This document shows, in pieces, positions 25,501-37,889 of a stretch of 64,000 nucleotides of DNA. The notes under the pieces are model-generated. The model saw nothing but the letters and a program-made list of their open reading frames with translations. It was not told the DNA's origin and did no database searches. The translations under genes were made by a program, and so were the position numbers. Source of the stretch: Lophius americanus (Eukaryota > Chordata > Actinopteri > Lophiiformes > Lophiidae); contig JBBDHG010000015.1 in assembly GCA_037951165.1 (NCBI GenBank), positions 12,210,001 to 12,274,000 of the forward strand. Direction: 5' to 3'. The stretch's first letter is position 1, and each line of letters opens with the position of its first letter.

Positions 25501-28500
25501 CGAACCGGTTGTCCTTTGTGGCTCTAAGTTGCCACAACCAATGGAATTTCCAGGAGGAAATATTACTGTGACACATCACTTCCTCCCACATCAGTTTCCT
25601 GTGTCATATTTTCTACTAAACTATGCCAGAGGTTGGATTGCATTTGATATCATACACATCTTTTTATTTAAGAATTGTTAAAGTTTTGTCCCCATCTAAT
25701 TTTCCACGGGAAAAATATCAAGCTATCAAATGTTTTGATTACAGTTCTGCCCTTTTTTTTTTTTGCAAATTCTGGTTTAAAAAATCAAATATGATCCTGA
25801 TTCCAATTTTTATCTCTTTTTCTTCACATCCAGACTCTGGTGAATGCCCAGTAACATCGTTTGAGTGTCTGGAAGGTCGATGCCTTCCTTTCTCCTGGCG
25901 CTGTAATGGCCAGGTTGAGTGCCTTGGTAAAGGTGGTGGCTACGGTTCAGATGAACAGGGCTGTGATCCTGATGTGGAATCCATAGAGTCCCCAAAACCA
26001 GGCAGTACACACGAAGAACAGGTCAAAAAAGCTACTTACACAGAGAATAACTATGATGGGGACTCACAGCGTCGTCAGACTGTAGATAAGATTCCTGAGC
26101 GAGATTCTGATCTGTCTGATCTGTGGACGCTACTACAGGAGAGGGCGGATGAGGAGGCCAAGGTGGACAAGGAGCAGTTGCAGACTCACAGAGAGCTTGT
26201 TGTAACACCTACTCCAATTGAGTGGCCCTGTGGAGGGCTCTTCCAGACCTTCTATGGGACCTTCTCCCCTCCAGCCATCAGGGGTCCTGCTCTGTTTTGT
26301 GTCTGGACTCTGGACCCTCAGGACCCAAGGCCACTGAGGCTAGACCTGCAGCAGCTAGTGCTGGGGCCCGGTGATAGGCTCACTGTCTATGACAGAGAGC
26401 AAGGCAAAGGAGACGTAATTAAGATTGTGAGTTTTTTATAATAAGACATGATTCCAAATTCATTAGAGCCTGCATAATTGGCCTTAAATTAAATAAATGG
26501 TTCTAATCTTTCGTTAACATGATCTTTCCCTCTTGAATGATGACAGATCACCAGCAGCTCCAATTACAAGTCAGTTCAAGTTGAATCCAATAATGGCCTG
26601 CTGTCAATGGTGTACGAGACTCTCCCTAGCTCCGAGGGCAGCGGCTTCAATGCCACATTCCATGTGGGGACATACTGCCCTCCTTGGGAAGGTCGGTGTG
26701 GGGGAGCAGCCGGAGGTTGCTTTACCCAGGAGCAACGATGTGATGGGAAATGGGACTGTCCTGAGACGGGAAAGGATGAGGAAGGTTGCAGGGGCTGCAG
26801 TCTGGACCAGTTTGCTTGTGGAGTTGCAGGCCAGAGAGTAGTGGCGTCCAGTCATTTTGCGGGCCGACCAGTGTGTTACCTGATCACAGAGCGATGTAAC
26901 TACCAGCTATACTGTGCTGATGGCAGCGACGAGAGGGACTGCACTGTGTGCCAACCAGGGACATTTCACTGTGACAGTGACAGGTCAGTGTGTGTTGTTG
27001 TGAGAGTCCAGTGCAGTAACAGTAGATCCGAATTTTGAGGTTCAGAGTTCAATCTTGACTTCTGAAGGAACGGAAAGAGTGTCTCTATTCGGGCAATTCT
27101 GTTTTAGGAGCCTGCCACAAGATGTTCATCGGCACATTTACTTTGCTTTATTATGGAGCACCAGATTTTCCAAATATCGGTGCACCTGTAGGACTACGTA
27201 CATGTTCATGTTCAATGCTTCTATTTGACCTTGGAAATAACAGTCAACTCAGCAACCCCTCAGTAATGACAATTTAGTTAGTTAAATATCAGGGCTAGTT
27301 AATTGTGTCTTGGTTACAATGCAAGTGTGTGTGCCAGATGGTGTTTGACCGTTTAAGAATCGAATTGATAATGAGAAAAGATCCCTATTGTGATTACAGA
27401 TTTTTCTAAAGTCATAACTGCCGATGTCAGTTTTGGGCGAATTTGTCTTTTTTCTTCTTTACGCAAACATTTTTTTAGATTTTCTTTAATGGACAATAAA
27501 ATAAATTCAATGTTTATGTTCGCTCATATCAAAATTAAAGTCAAAATAAAAGTAATTGTATGTATGTAAAATAAAATTGTATAATAACCCACTTAAATTA
27601 AAAGGTTATATTATCCCAAAAGAAAATGAATGCAACAGAGCTAATATAACAAAAACCTTTAAAAAAGACCCAGATGAAGGTTTCCCTCCACTGTTTTTTT
27701 GCTTCTTTTTTTGACATATCTCCAGTGCAGATTACAGAGCAGACCTTTTTTGTACTGAAAGCAGTTGCTCACACTACTCCTTTCAATCTAAGATTTTTTC
27801 CTTGTTGTTGCTTTGGCCATTTCTTTGCTCATGAGTTATAGCAGCTGCTGCAACAAGTGAATTTTCTATTTTAGGATCAATTAAGTATGCCCAAGTCTAA
27901 GATACACTTAAATTGTATACGATCCAAGAAGTCGAACTTAAGTATATATAGAAATAAGTTAACTACATTCTTAAATAATGAGCCACAGCCATGCATTCTT
28001 AATATATATTTAAATAAAATACATTATAGTTGTTGGATTTACGTCATGAAATGTGGATATTTGTTTTTGAAAATGTGTCATACATTACATTTTTCATTCA
28101 GTTTAATTACAGACTGTATTCCTGGATAGTTTTCACACTTGAATGATCCATTGTCCTACCTGCAGGTGTGTGTTTGAAAGTTGGCGATGTGATGGCCAGG
28201 TGGACTGCAAGGATGGAACAGATGAGCTCAACTGCACCGTGATCTTGCCCCGGAAGGTCATCACCGCAGCAACAGTGGGAAGCCTGGTGTGTGGTCTTCT
28301 GCTGGTTATCGCCATGGGCTGCACCTGTAAACTATACTCGCTCCGGACCAGGGAGTACAGGTAACTCTTTATCTTTGTTGGCAGAAGAATTAAATTACAG
28401 TATTTCAAATACAATTTCTTTTGTAGTTTGATTAGCCCTTTTTCAGACGGATGGAGCTCTCACAGCACAGTAATTACTCTGCCATTTATGCTATGTTTGG

Positions 28501-29918
28501 TAAGAGCAACAAGAAGCACCGCGTTATTGTGAGCTTCTCAGGTGCTGTGTTTCTCTGTCATGGCATGCCGCCCTGAAACATGTATGTACAATACCTGTAT
28601 TTGAAAACACCCCCTAAGTAACTAAACATGTAAGACACAAGCCATGCAGTATAGGTGCAATATAAATATTTTAGGACTGTGGACAAACAGAAAGTATCCC
28701 GGCAGTTGAATGCAAAGTGAAGGTGTGTTTGTGTCTGTTTGCTGTCAGCTTGTTCGCTCCAATCAGTCGCCAGGAAGCGGAGCTAATCCAGCAGCAGGCT
28801 CCTCCCTCTTATGGTCAGCTGATTGCTCAGGGCATCATCCCCCCAGTCGAGGACTTCCCTACAGAAAACCCCAATGAGGTGAGGGGTGCACAGTGTATCC
28901 ACAATTTAGAATTTTAACCCCATGTTTTACACACTAATAGTTGAGCGCTTTGACAATACATTCATTCATGAGAAGTGGGTTGCTGAGTTCCTTATCATTC
29001 GACTCTTCAGAAGACATGTAAGACACAGCTAATATACTGTTACCATGCCGATTCTTGTAACAGTGGTTTATTAGTTATGTGTTGGTGAAGACACTTATGG
29101 TAGCAAAGGAGGGATTATGTGAGAAAACGAAGCCTGCTCTGTTTTATAGGATTACTTTTAAAGCTGCTCTTAAATTATTTGAAGAAGAAAGCTTTACTTG
29201 TCCAATATTTATGACCACGTTGATATGTGAAGTACATGTTTCAAAAGGTTTTTTACAAATGTCTCTAATTCTGCCTTCTTTACAGACCTCATCCCTTTCT
29301 CTGAGGGGAATTCTTCAGCTCCTCCGCCAGGACGCGGCCAATTCCCCGCATCGCAGACGCAGGCCCCGATTTGTCCGCCGGGCTGTTCGCCGTCTGAGGC
29401 GTTGGGGTCTTATACCCAGACCTCCTTCCAGGCCGAGTCAGGCGTCAAACACAGGCCAGCAGCAGCATCCAGACACTGTTCCTTCCTGTCAGGAACCAGT
29501 CAACTCCACTCTTGCAAGCTCCTCATCAGCTGTCGAGGCAGTCAACCAGCCGGTTCCTCAGAAACTTGGCTTATTGCCTCAGTCAGAGCGGCAGCAGGGA
29601 GCACAGCTTTCTCTGCTGTCACTGCCTGTTGCATCTCCACCTCCCCCTCCATACGCTCCTCCAGCTCCACCCTCAGTCACCCCCAACACTCCTCCTGTCG
29701 CCGTCCCCCTGAGCAGTCCCTCTCTGGCCTCTATATTCCACACACTTGGTCTGAGTATCTCTCTCTTCAGAGCCTCACCCTCCTCCACTAACTCCATGCC
29801 CCTCTCTGCCTCCCCTTCTTTCTCCTCTTCCACGTCCTCTTCCTTAGATGATGACGTGCTGCTTATCCCTCTATCTGAAGACACCACCTCAGAGGATGAC
29901 GTGCCCATGCTCACTTGA
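22507..29918 (+). CDS. lrp10: LDL receptor-related protein 10
   Basis: Type I endocytic/trafficking receptor cycling between trans-Golgi, endosomes and plasma membrane. Coding exons: 22507-22555, 23075-23219, 25438-25631, 25834-26426, 26547-26983, 28166-28360, 28749-28878, 29286-29918. Phases agree and total 791 aa (human 713). Order: signal peptide; CUB 1 (from RCGHSFQV); LDLa (CPVTSFECLEGRCLP); acidic linker; CUB 2 (from WPCGGLFQTFYG); three more LDLa modules with Cys pairs and DGSDE or DGTDE calcium acidic motifs; TM helix about 504-527; cytosolic APPSYGQLIAQG, shared with LRP3/LRP10/LRP12; RRAVRRLRRWGL, which is LRP10-specific; Pro-rich tail ending in acidic motifs. DDVLL near the end fits the DXXLL GGA-adaptor signal. 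Intron 2 holds a hAT remnant. Identity is supported by the tail and by adjacency to mmp14. Confidence 0.95.
23810..24945 (+). mobile_element. Truncated hAT-family transposon in lrp10 intron 2
   Basis: The left end 'gtgtaacggtacatgtatcc' followed by 'gaaccgaacattttcggtac', and the right end 'aaaatcgaggtccgaag' followed by 'tgaatttgtgaactgttata', are imperfect inverted termini typical of fish hAT elements. At 24333-24440 a frame begins RPFSVVENTGFKQLLKVIE, the conserved N-terminal part of hAT/ZBED-type transposases. The remainder of the transposase is missing, so the copy is non-autonomous. Confidence 0.8.
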
Positions 29919-32199
29919 ATGGCTTCCTCACACCCTCCCTTTGACCCCCCCACTCACTGATAGTAACTGAAACCCAGTCTTTCCACCTTTGTTTGAAATG
30001 AAAGCACAGGAGAGGCCACTGGGGAGACTCACTCTCACTGTGCAAGTCTGGTGCCTTTTACAAATTGAGCTGGACTTGTTGACTCAAGGAATCGAGTATA
30101 TGACCATTTTTAAGAAGACCAGCTCGGCTTATGTATATTTGAGACTAAATATGTTTGGGTGTTGGATGTGCTCTTAATGAATGCTAGGCTGCACATTGAA
30201 GGTAAACTTTTGCACAGATGAATCCTCCCTATCCAGAACCTGAGGCAGGCTACGTCTTGAATGGGTTTGAGTTTAAAGATGATGGAAAAATATTGTTTTC
30301 GTATGACTGCAACTGTGTGAGTGCATTTGTGTTTTAGTTTTAGATTGACAGTGGAGTATGTTCGACATGTGGAATGTCTCCACATACTTTTGCCACTTGC
30401 ATCCAGTCTAATGTTGTATGTAGAAAATGTTGAAAAAAAGAAAATTTCCCCTATTTAAAGTGCCTTTTTGAAGAGTTTGCAGTAGATGGCTCGAGGAGGT
30501 TTCAATGATTGCTGATATACACACTGCACACCAAAACACACAGAGGCACACGTTTTTTCACACCCAGCGCGTGACGACATAACAGTGGCTTTATCATTAC
30601 TTGAGAAAGATGCATGTCTACTCTCCAAGCTGGCAATAATTTCTTTGTAACCCCTATTTAAATGCACGTCAACTCCAACACAACTGCGTGTTGTGAGTAC
30701 ACGTGTGTACCCCTTCCAGGTGAATGTATGTAATTGACAAAAGCAAAATGAAACGACAACAATCTTTTGGGTGCCTGATTTTACGATGTGTGTTTATTGT
30801 GCACCGGAAGTTGATGTGCCCCACTGATAAGGGGGGCACCTTTATCAAAATTCACAGAGCGACCTCAACTTGAATCTTTAACTCTTGACAGGAATCAATC
30901 GTATCCTGTAACATTTTGACACAGCAGACTTGTGGTATGCCATTTGTATTATTATCCACTTAATGTTTTTTTCTCAAAAAGTCAGTTCTGTTATTTTTCC
31001 CTCTTAAAGTTTTGTTTGTTGAATGTATTTGCTTCATGTAAAGTAGTCAGAAATTTTAAATTTACAGAGAAAGTGATTTTATGATTTATTAGATTAGGGT
31101 CAACTTCACTGTATATAATTAAATGTGGCTGAGATTAAACAATTTGCACTTTCAAATGTAAGGTATTGTGTATTTTGACTGTGTTTGGGTGCGGGGGAGC
31201 AAAATGAGTAAGTAAACATGCCTCGGTAACAGAGGTGACGGTTGTTGTATTGTGCTTTGTATTTAAAATTCTCATTGAAATTCCCAAACTCCTGGGAGAG
31301 CTCTTCAGTAGTAGTTGGTAGAAAGGCAAATCATCACTGCAGTGTGCACAATCAAGGTTAATCCAGAAAAAAATAGGAGGTGTACTCTGTTGTGAAAAAC
31401 TGAAGCTACATGGGAAGATTGAGGTAATTTGTCTAAGAGGTAATTCTAATAATTATATTTGATTTAATTCATGTTGTGGGAAAGTGATTGTTGGAGAGGA
31501 CAATTGCTCTGCATTTAACAATTTTCTCAAGCAGCGCTATGGACCAATTCTTTTTAGCGCAGAAACCATAGGTTTAGGTTTTCCCCTCAGTGGCTAGGGA
31601 TTCTGTCGAGGAAACAAACCTTTCTTATGTATATGCTTCTTTGTAGAGAGTGCACTATTTTGACTTATGTTTATCAATTTGGTATTCAGCAAGCCATGGT
31701 TATTAAATAAGTATGCTAAACAGTACCTGGTAGTAAAACTTTGAATACTTTTCTGTTTGTCTCTTCTCTTCCATGTAAACCCATCTAATAATTTTCTATT
31801 TAGCGGTGTTGCCTCGCAGCAAGAAGGCTCTTGGCTGCAATATAAATTAAATGTATTATTATTATTATTATTAATAAAACAAATTATTTATGAATTGAAG
31901 TAACCCACATTACCTTGAAGACAAGCATAGCTGTGACCAGCGCAGTACAAGTACTGAGGTCATTAATCCAAGTTCCCCCATAAACACTGATTTAGAAGCA
32001 AATTCCTTTACTGCTTTATTTGCAAATATTATGGTTTAAATAGTGTTGCAATTTTTTATTCATACTACGAGGAATACAATTCTGTTGGGGGATACACTTG
32101 TAATTGAGTAAAGAAGCAACAACTAAAAATCACAGCCTATGAGTCCAACTACAAACCATCATCCTTGCTGTCACCCTGAAATAGGTTCCAGCTGTAATT
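29919..32199. other. lrp10 3' UTR and lrp10-cirop intergenic region
   Basis: No coding gene seen. The first part is presumably the lrp10 3' untranslated region; an ATTAAA near 31133 is a possible poly(A) signal but is not convincing. At about 31802-31872 is a SINE-like fragment ('gcggtgttgcctcgcagcaa' + ATT tail). Confidence 0.5.
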
Positions 32200-32786
32200 A
32201 TGGGTTCATCTCCAACCCAGAAACTCTGGGTGGGGATGTTCGCAGTAATGGTGGTGGTGGTGGAGTTTCCTGGAGCCCTGCAGAAGTGCATCTTTGATGA
32301 GGTTCAGCTCCAGGCCGAGAGGCTAACCACCCACCCCGGCGGCCCATCTTACGAAGCCAGATTCAGAGATCATACAAGGCAACAAACCAATCATGTAGGA
32401 CGGAAGGCCTCAGCTCATGACTGGTCAGTGATACGGAGGAGAAGTTTAAGAATGAGAGTCCCGCCCACTTGTACCTTTCCACAGCCAATCAGGATCCGTA
32501 GATGGTTTGCAAAGGAGAGCGACCGCCTATCAGAGGCTGAGAAAGGGAGGATAGAGGCAGCAGTGGATGAGGCTGTGATGATGGTGTCATCCCTACTGTC
32601 AGGTAAATAACATATCACACACACACACACACACATAAAAAAGCATGTAACAAAAAAACTAATGACCTCTCAACAGTGAACAGAGTTACGAGTCCATTGC
32701 TGCTCAGCAGAGACGTCAACAAATACTGTAAGTTCCTCTGGAGAAATTCAAGTACTGTCAACTACAACAGGTGCGTACACTGTGTG

Positions 32787-32819
<33 letters not shown>

Positions 32820-35800
32820 TTGTGAGTGTAGCTCCAATCCTTCAAACACACTTCTTTGGCCTCATCTAATTCGGCTTTATTTATATTATCTTTGTTAAAA
32901 TGATCACTTAAATCATATTTTTCTGTTTTTAATTTTGTGACAATATATTTTCAAGATTATTCCAGTGGGACTAATCCTCAAACTTTTCATTTTATTCTGT
33001 TCACTAGACTAGAAAAATCACTAAAAGCACGTATGACGTTTTCAGTACAGTCTTTATAAGTGTATCATAACTTAAATATTCACATTGTTTCAGGTGTGGT
33101 CGGGCCAACAACAACTACAGATATGAGACCTGTCTGGATGTGACAGTAAGTATCGCACTTAAGGATTTTGTTACTACGAATATATATGCATCTACATATA
33201 CATACATATATATACATATATATGTGTATGTATATATACAGGACTTGGGTCAACAATGAAAAGTTCACAGAAGTGGCCAACCATCAAAGGAGGTCACACA
33301 AGGTCCATAGAAAACATTGAAGGAACTGCAGGACTCTCTCACCTCGGCACCAAATGTGTGACCCATTTTCCAATCCATCTTATCAACAGATCCCAGAGGA
33401 TCATCTCGGTGGATGTTACGTTTACCCAGAGGCTGACTCACCTCAAAGGACTTTGCTCCGTCCTGCAGGTTCTGGACTCCTCGATGCCGACTTTGTGCTG
33501 TATCTCCAAGTGCAAACCACTGACAAGTGTCGAGCAGAGGTACTCATCGACAAATCAATATGTTGCTGCATTAAATAAATAATAGGGAAAAAAAATCACT
33601 GTCTTTACGTGTGAGCAATTAAACCACTTCAGAAATGTTCATTATTGAAACCTTCAAAGATAGAGCTGTCATTACTTATACATCTTTATTTATGCTTTCA
33701 TTCCTAAATTTGTTCTGTTCTCCCCTCAGCCTTATGTATTGGCCTACGCCGTTCACTGCCAGACTGACAGCCATGGGCGACCAGTGGCCGGGGTGGTGGT
33801 CATCTGCAGAGACAGACTGACAGGAACCACATACAACCACCAGAGTACCACACAGGTATATTAATGATAATATCATGACACAAATATCAGTTTGTGTCTT
33901 TATATGTTAGAGTTATGTGTGCAATTTTTTTCCAGACTGTGATCCATGAGATGTTTCACGTACTTGGCTTCTCCAAATATCTCTTCCACACCTGGAGAGA
34001 CTGTTCATCCACACCCCCAGGTTTTAAAACGCACGTAATAGAGTCTTATTGTCTCGTTTGCCGGAGTTTTTGTTTTGTTTTGTGTTCCTAGCCATATGTA
34101 AATCTATATTATTTTTATTATGAATAAGATCAGATAAATGTAAAGTGCATTATAAATTTAATGTATTATTATTATTATTATTTATTATTATTATTATTAT
34201 AAAGTAACACTTTATTAACACCAAAGGGAAATCATAGTGTTATAGCAGCACACAAGTAGGGAAGTACATAAAATACACCATGGACATAATATTAACCACA
34301 GATGAAATATAAATGAATAAAGAACATTAGTAGAAAAAGTTACATTGAGTTCAAGGATATCGGCCTGAATGCAGACACAAAAGTAGAGACATAAACTTAA
34401 CATACAGAGTAAGTCACAATTTAAAATTTGAACTGAAGCCATTTGAAATAGTCTTATGAACCATTTAACACAAAATACACAAATGAAATCTTCCCTCATT
34501 CATTCATTCTCCGTAACTGCTTATCCTGTTCAGGTAGCCGGTTCACCTATACTGCATGGTTTTGGACTGTAGTACCATGAGAAAACCCACGCAGACACTG
34601 GGAGAACATGCAAACTCATTACAATAATTTAAAGTGTACATAGAGCTAATTCTACATAATATATTGATTCAAATGGAAGGAAGGTTATTAAACATTAAAC
34701 TTGCGGTGATTATCATTTGTGACGTTCAGAAAACTTGTGAAGTGTTTTCCTTGATTTGTGCCACAGTTGGTGCTGGTTGTTCTCCTCGAGGCAAAGTGAC
34801 TTACTCGGATGGGTCCGGTCAGATGAGGATTTATACTCCCTCCGTCATCTCAGCCCTGCAGAAACACCAGGCTTCCACTGATCCAGAGTTAGGAGGGCCA
34901 CTAGAGAATCTGGTACCGAGCTGTTCCTATGTAACCCTCTCAGATTCATCTTGAGCCCTGCTTATCATTTTAATGCTTTCTGTATTCAGGATACACCTCC
35001 AGGCAGCCAATCCTCTCACTGGGAGGCCCGGGTCCTTCAGGGCTCCATTATGGCGGCCGAGCTGGAAGACCCAACCGCAGTCCGGTTCGACCTTGTCACC
35101 TTGGCTGCATTACAGGATACAGGCTGGTACAGTGTCAACCTGAGCAGGGCTCAGAGTCTTGTCTGGGGCGAAGGTAAGAAAAGATTGTGAGAAACAAACA
35201 CTTTGCACATCTATTTTTTGCCCGTTAAGTAGGACAGTGATACGTCTCAAAAACACGCAAAAAAGTTGCAAACAAAAACCTTTTCATAAAAGATTGTATG
35301 AAAGACAAAAAACATGACAATTATCATAATTACAGAACAACTACAAGCAGAAAGTAGACATCATGACTCAGAGTGCTTTGGATTGTTTGAAAAGTTCTGA
35401 TAAATATGTCTTTCTACAGGAGAAGGAGCCATGTTTGGTTCACTGTCATCCTGTCACAACAAGTCTTCTTTGTTTTTCTGCAGCGGCAGGTAGAGTTACA
35501 TTTCTGTTTGTTTTCTGTACACCTTTTTCTCCCTTTATGCTGCATTTACAGCACCAATGTATGTATTATTCCCTCTACACAGTGGATCTGGGTGTCATTA
35601 TCTTCATCTCCATAAGGGACAGTGCCAGACGGATCAATATCTGGAGGGATGTCGAATTTATAAGCCTGTCAAGAATGGTGTAAGTTTTGTTTCCTTGTCA
35701 GGAATTGCAAATAAAAACAAACAATCAATCAAAACAAACAATCTTAAATAAACAGTATGCTTTAGTGGTGATCAGATGAAACATTGCCACAAGTCTTTAT

Positions 35801-36994
35801 TTCTCAGTATTTTTAAAAGTGGTCAAAAATGTTTGCATTGTTTACATCTGCGCTCTGGAAATCACTATTTCCCAATTCTGTAAAACAGGAAGCAGGATCA
35901 AGTTTCTTTTATTATGCAGTGTTTTTTAATTTATTACCATTGCAGCAACACATTTTTACTCCTTTCCCTCCTCTTGTCCTCTAGAGTGAATGTTGGAAAG
36001 AGGAGAATGGCAGAAAGTCAGCTGAGGATGATTGGAGTGGGGAAATCTTTGGCTTTGACAGCCGCTGCTTCTTTTCCAGTATTATCAGAAAGGTACGTGT
36101 GTAAATGTGTGATGACGCTTCTCACCAAGTTTGTTTTTCACTAATTCATCGTTTCTCCACCTCTTTGCAGAGTCAGATTCCTCTGCTCACTACTTCTGTG
36201 GTGGGACAATGTTACAGACATAGGTGCACTGGACCAAACAGGTACCAAATCCAGGTGTCGGGCTCTGAATGGGTGGACTGTCCAGCGGGGGGCACCACAC
36301 AGGTAACATGTCGTCAGACCAAGTTCTAACATCTGACCTTGGTGATTCAATCTCAAACAGTCTTGTGTGGTTGTTTGAGATTGTATCTGAATTCCCTGCT
36401 CTACATGCAAATATACAGTGCACTGTATTATTCTATTTCATATTTACTAAAATTTGCATCATCATAATGTTGAACATATTTGTTTTCTCCCCCATTAAAA
36501 CTTAATTTGGTGTTTTCACTTCATATGAATGTGATGCATTTAAATGCTACATGAAGTCTGATCCTCTTACGTCTGCTGTTTTTAACCCACAGATAAAAGG
36601 TTTCCTGGGTTCAGTTTCCTGCCCTGACAGGAGGTTATGTCTGTACAGTGATGGTACTCCTTCCTCACATTCTGCCAGTACATTTCCTGCTTCAAGCACA
36701 AGGCATGTATATGTATATACGAGTATAAAACACATTGTCTCGCTTTACAGGAACCTGTACCTCATACTCACTTTATTTCACTCTTTATTGGTCAGGGATC
36801 CCTATGAGACGTCCACTTCAGTCCAGAATGGAACTGGCTTTCCGCTCAAATCTCAAACTGGACCCAGTGTTACCGCAGCACTGAGCATCACTGCTGCTTC
36901 CTGCCTGCTTGCTGCAGTTGTCGGGTTTTACAGGAAATTTTGCTCCCACTGGCACAGGATCCACTCTGCCCCAGTGGATCACAGCAATTTGTAG
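32200..36994 (+). CDS. cirop: Leishmanolysin-like metallopeptidase, probable CIROP/LMLN2
   Basis: Peptidase family M8, membrane-anchored. Exons: 32200-32602, 32677-32770, 33094-33145, 33390-33539, 33730-33855, 33936-34020, 34767-34912, 34990-35173, 35420-35489, 35583-35679, 35985-36092, 36171-36302, 36593-36702, 36796-36994; 651 aa with consistent phases. Signal peptide (about 1-27, VGMFAVMVVVVEF), zinc motif HEMFHVLGFS (His279, Glu280, His283), and a third ligand in SHWEARVLQGSIM (His362), the usual M8 distance after a family-specific insertion. A Cys-rich C-terminal domain precedes a TM helix (about 611-631) and a short tail. Human CIROP acts in the ciliated left-right organizer and its loss causes heterotaxy. 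I prefer cirop over lmln because of the TM tail and the mmp14-lrp10 neighbourhood. A poly(A) signal lies at 37044. The last intron uses a GC donor. Confidence 0.85.
32615..32826. repeat. CA and TG microsatellites flanking cirop exon 2
   Basis: A CA run (about 32615-32634) lies just after the exon 1 donor, and an interrupted TG run (about 32780-32826) lies just after the exon 2 donor. Confidence 0.8.
34490..34625. repeat. SINE-like fragment in cirop intron 6
   Basis: 'attcattctccgtaactgct' followed by 'tatcctgttcag', and later 'gagaaaacccacgcagacac' followed by 'tgggagaacatgcaaact', are signature words of a very common teleost interspersed repeat. It is preceded by an (ATT)n tract at 34164-34200. 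Confidence 0.6.
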
Positions 36995-37043
36995 CATATT
37001 TTGAATGTCATAAATAATAAATTGTGGTATTCATCTCAAATGA

Positions 37044-37049
37044 AATAAA
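37044..37049 (+). terminator. cirop: Poly(A) signal for cirop
   Basis: AATAAA 50 bp after the cirop stop codon. A minus-strand AATAAA at 37884-37889 serves the convergent USP-A gene, leaving about 830 bp of otherwise unremarkable sequence between the two 3' ends. Confidence 0.65.
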
Positions 37050-37883
37050 GTACATTTTTATTTGAACCCATAAAGTCATAGATACGTTCTACTGAAATTA
37101 AATTGATGGGAGATATGAAATGGAAATTTCTCATTTTAAGGAACACAAACAAACAGAGCTGATTTTTTTATTTTATTTGTTATTCCAAAACATATATCAA
37201 AATTGTAACTTTGCTTACTAGGTTTAACAGCAGGAAAATACAACAATATGAGTAATAAAGTTATTTTAACTCACATTGTTTATAAATATATTGCAGTACT
37301 ACCTGAATACAATGTAGGACAGGATATTAAACATAAGAATTGTTAAATAGAGATTTATTAGTAAGATTAACAAGCTGAAAAAGAGCACTTCTTGTGCTAA
37401 AAATCAGCAGTATAAGGAGCTCGTCATATTATTTGAACCGTTTGTGACACTCGCGTCACCATGGTTTCTTATGGGTTCATTTTGATTTGCTTATTTGTTT
37501 TTTATGTGGATCACCCTTAGCAGCATACACAACAATACATATAAAGCAAGAGGTATTATGATAAAATTGAACAGAAAAACAGCAAAAAACATTATTATTG
37601 AATATTATGTGGAGAAAAATGTACATCAGCAGATGTCATAATAAGGTGTCGATAAATAGGAGTCGATAAATAATCATGATATATGATACTAAAATAATGT
37701 AATCAGGAACATGTCAAAACAAACAGTAGTCCTAAATATCTTAAGAATTACATTGAAAAAACAAAAGTAATATATAGTGTTATGAAGGATACTGTTCAAA
37801 GTTTTCACAGTTGATTGCCTCCATTGATCATTCATGTTTTTCACATCAATTAAAATGAAAGCAATAGATCAATGATGAATTTT
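37050..37883. other. Tail-to-tail intergenic region, nothing recognised
   Basis: AT-rich, no reading frame of note and no recognised repeat between the cirop and USP-A poly(A) signals. Confidence 0.6.
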
Positions 37884-37889
37884 TTTATT
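37884..37889 (-). terminator. Poly(A) signal for USP-A
   Basis: TTTATT on the plus strand (AATAAA on minus), about 52 bp past the USP-A stop codon. Confidence 0.55.

Noticed and set aside
28447..28499. A possible extra lrp10 exon with good splice sites ('tttttcag' ... 'TTTG|GTAAG')
   Set aside because: Including it breaks the phase to the next exon. Direct joining of 28360 to 28749 keeps the frame and matches the family (REY-S-LFAPISRQEAEL).
29402..29791. 129-codon frame overlapping the end of lrp10
   Set aside because: Shadow in another frame of the Pro/Ser-rich lrp10 tail.
33256..33582. 108-codon frame beginning upstream of cirop exon 4
   Set aside because: Different frame from the exon; the spliced frame at 33390-33539 fits both neighbours and the M8 family.
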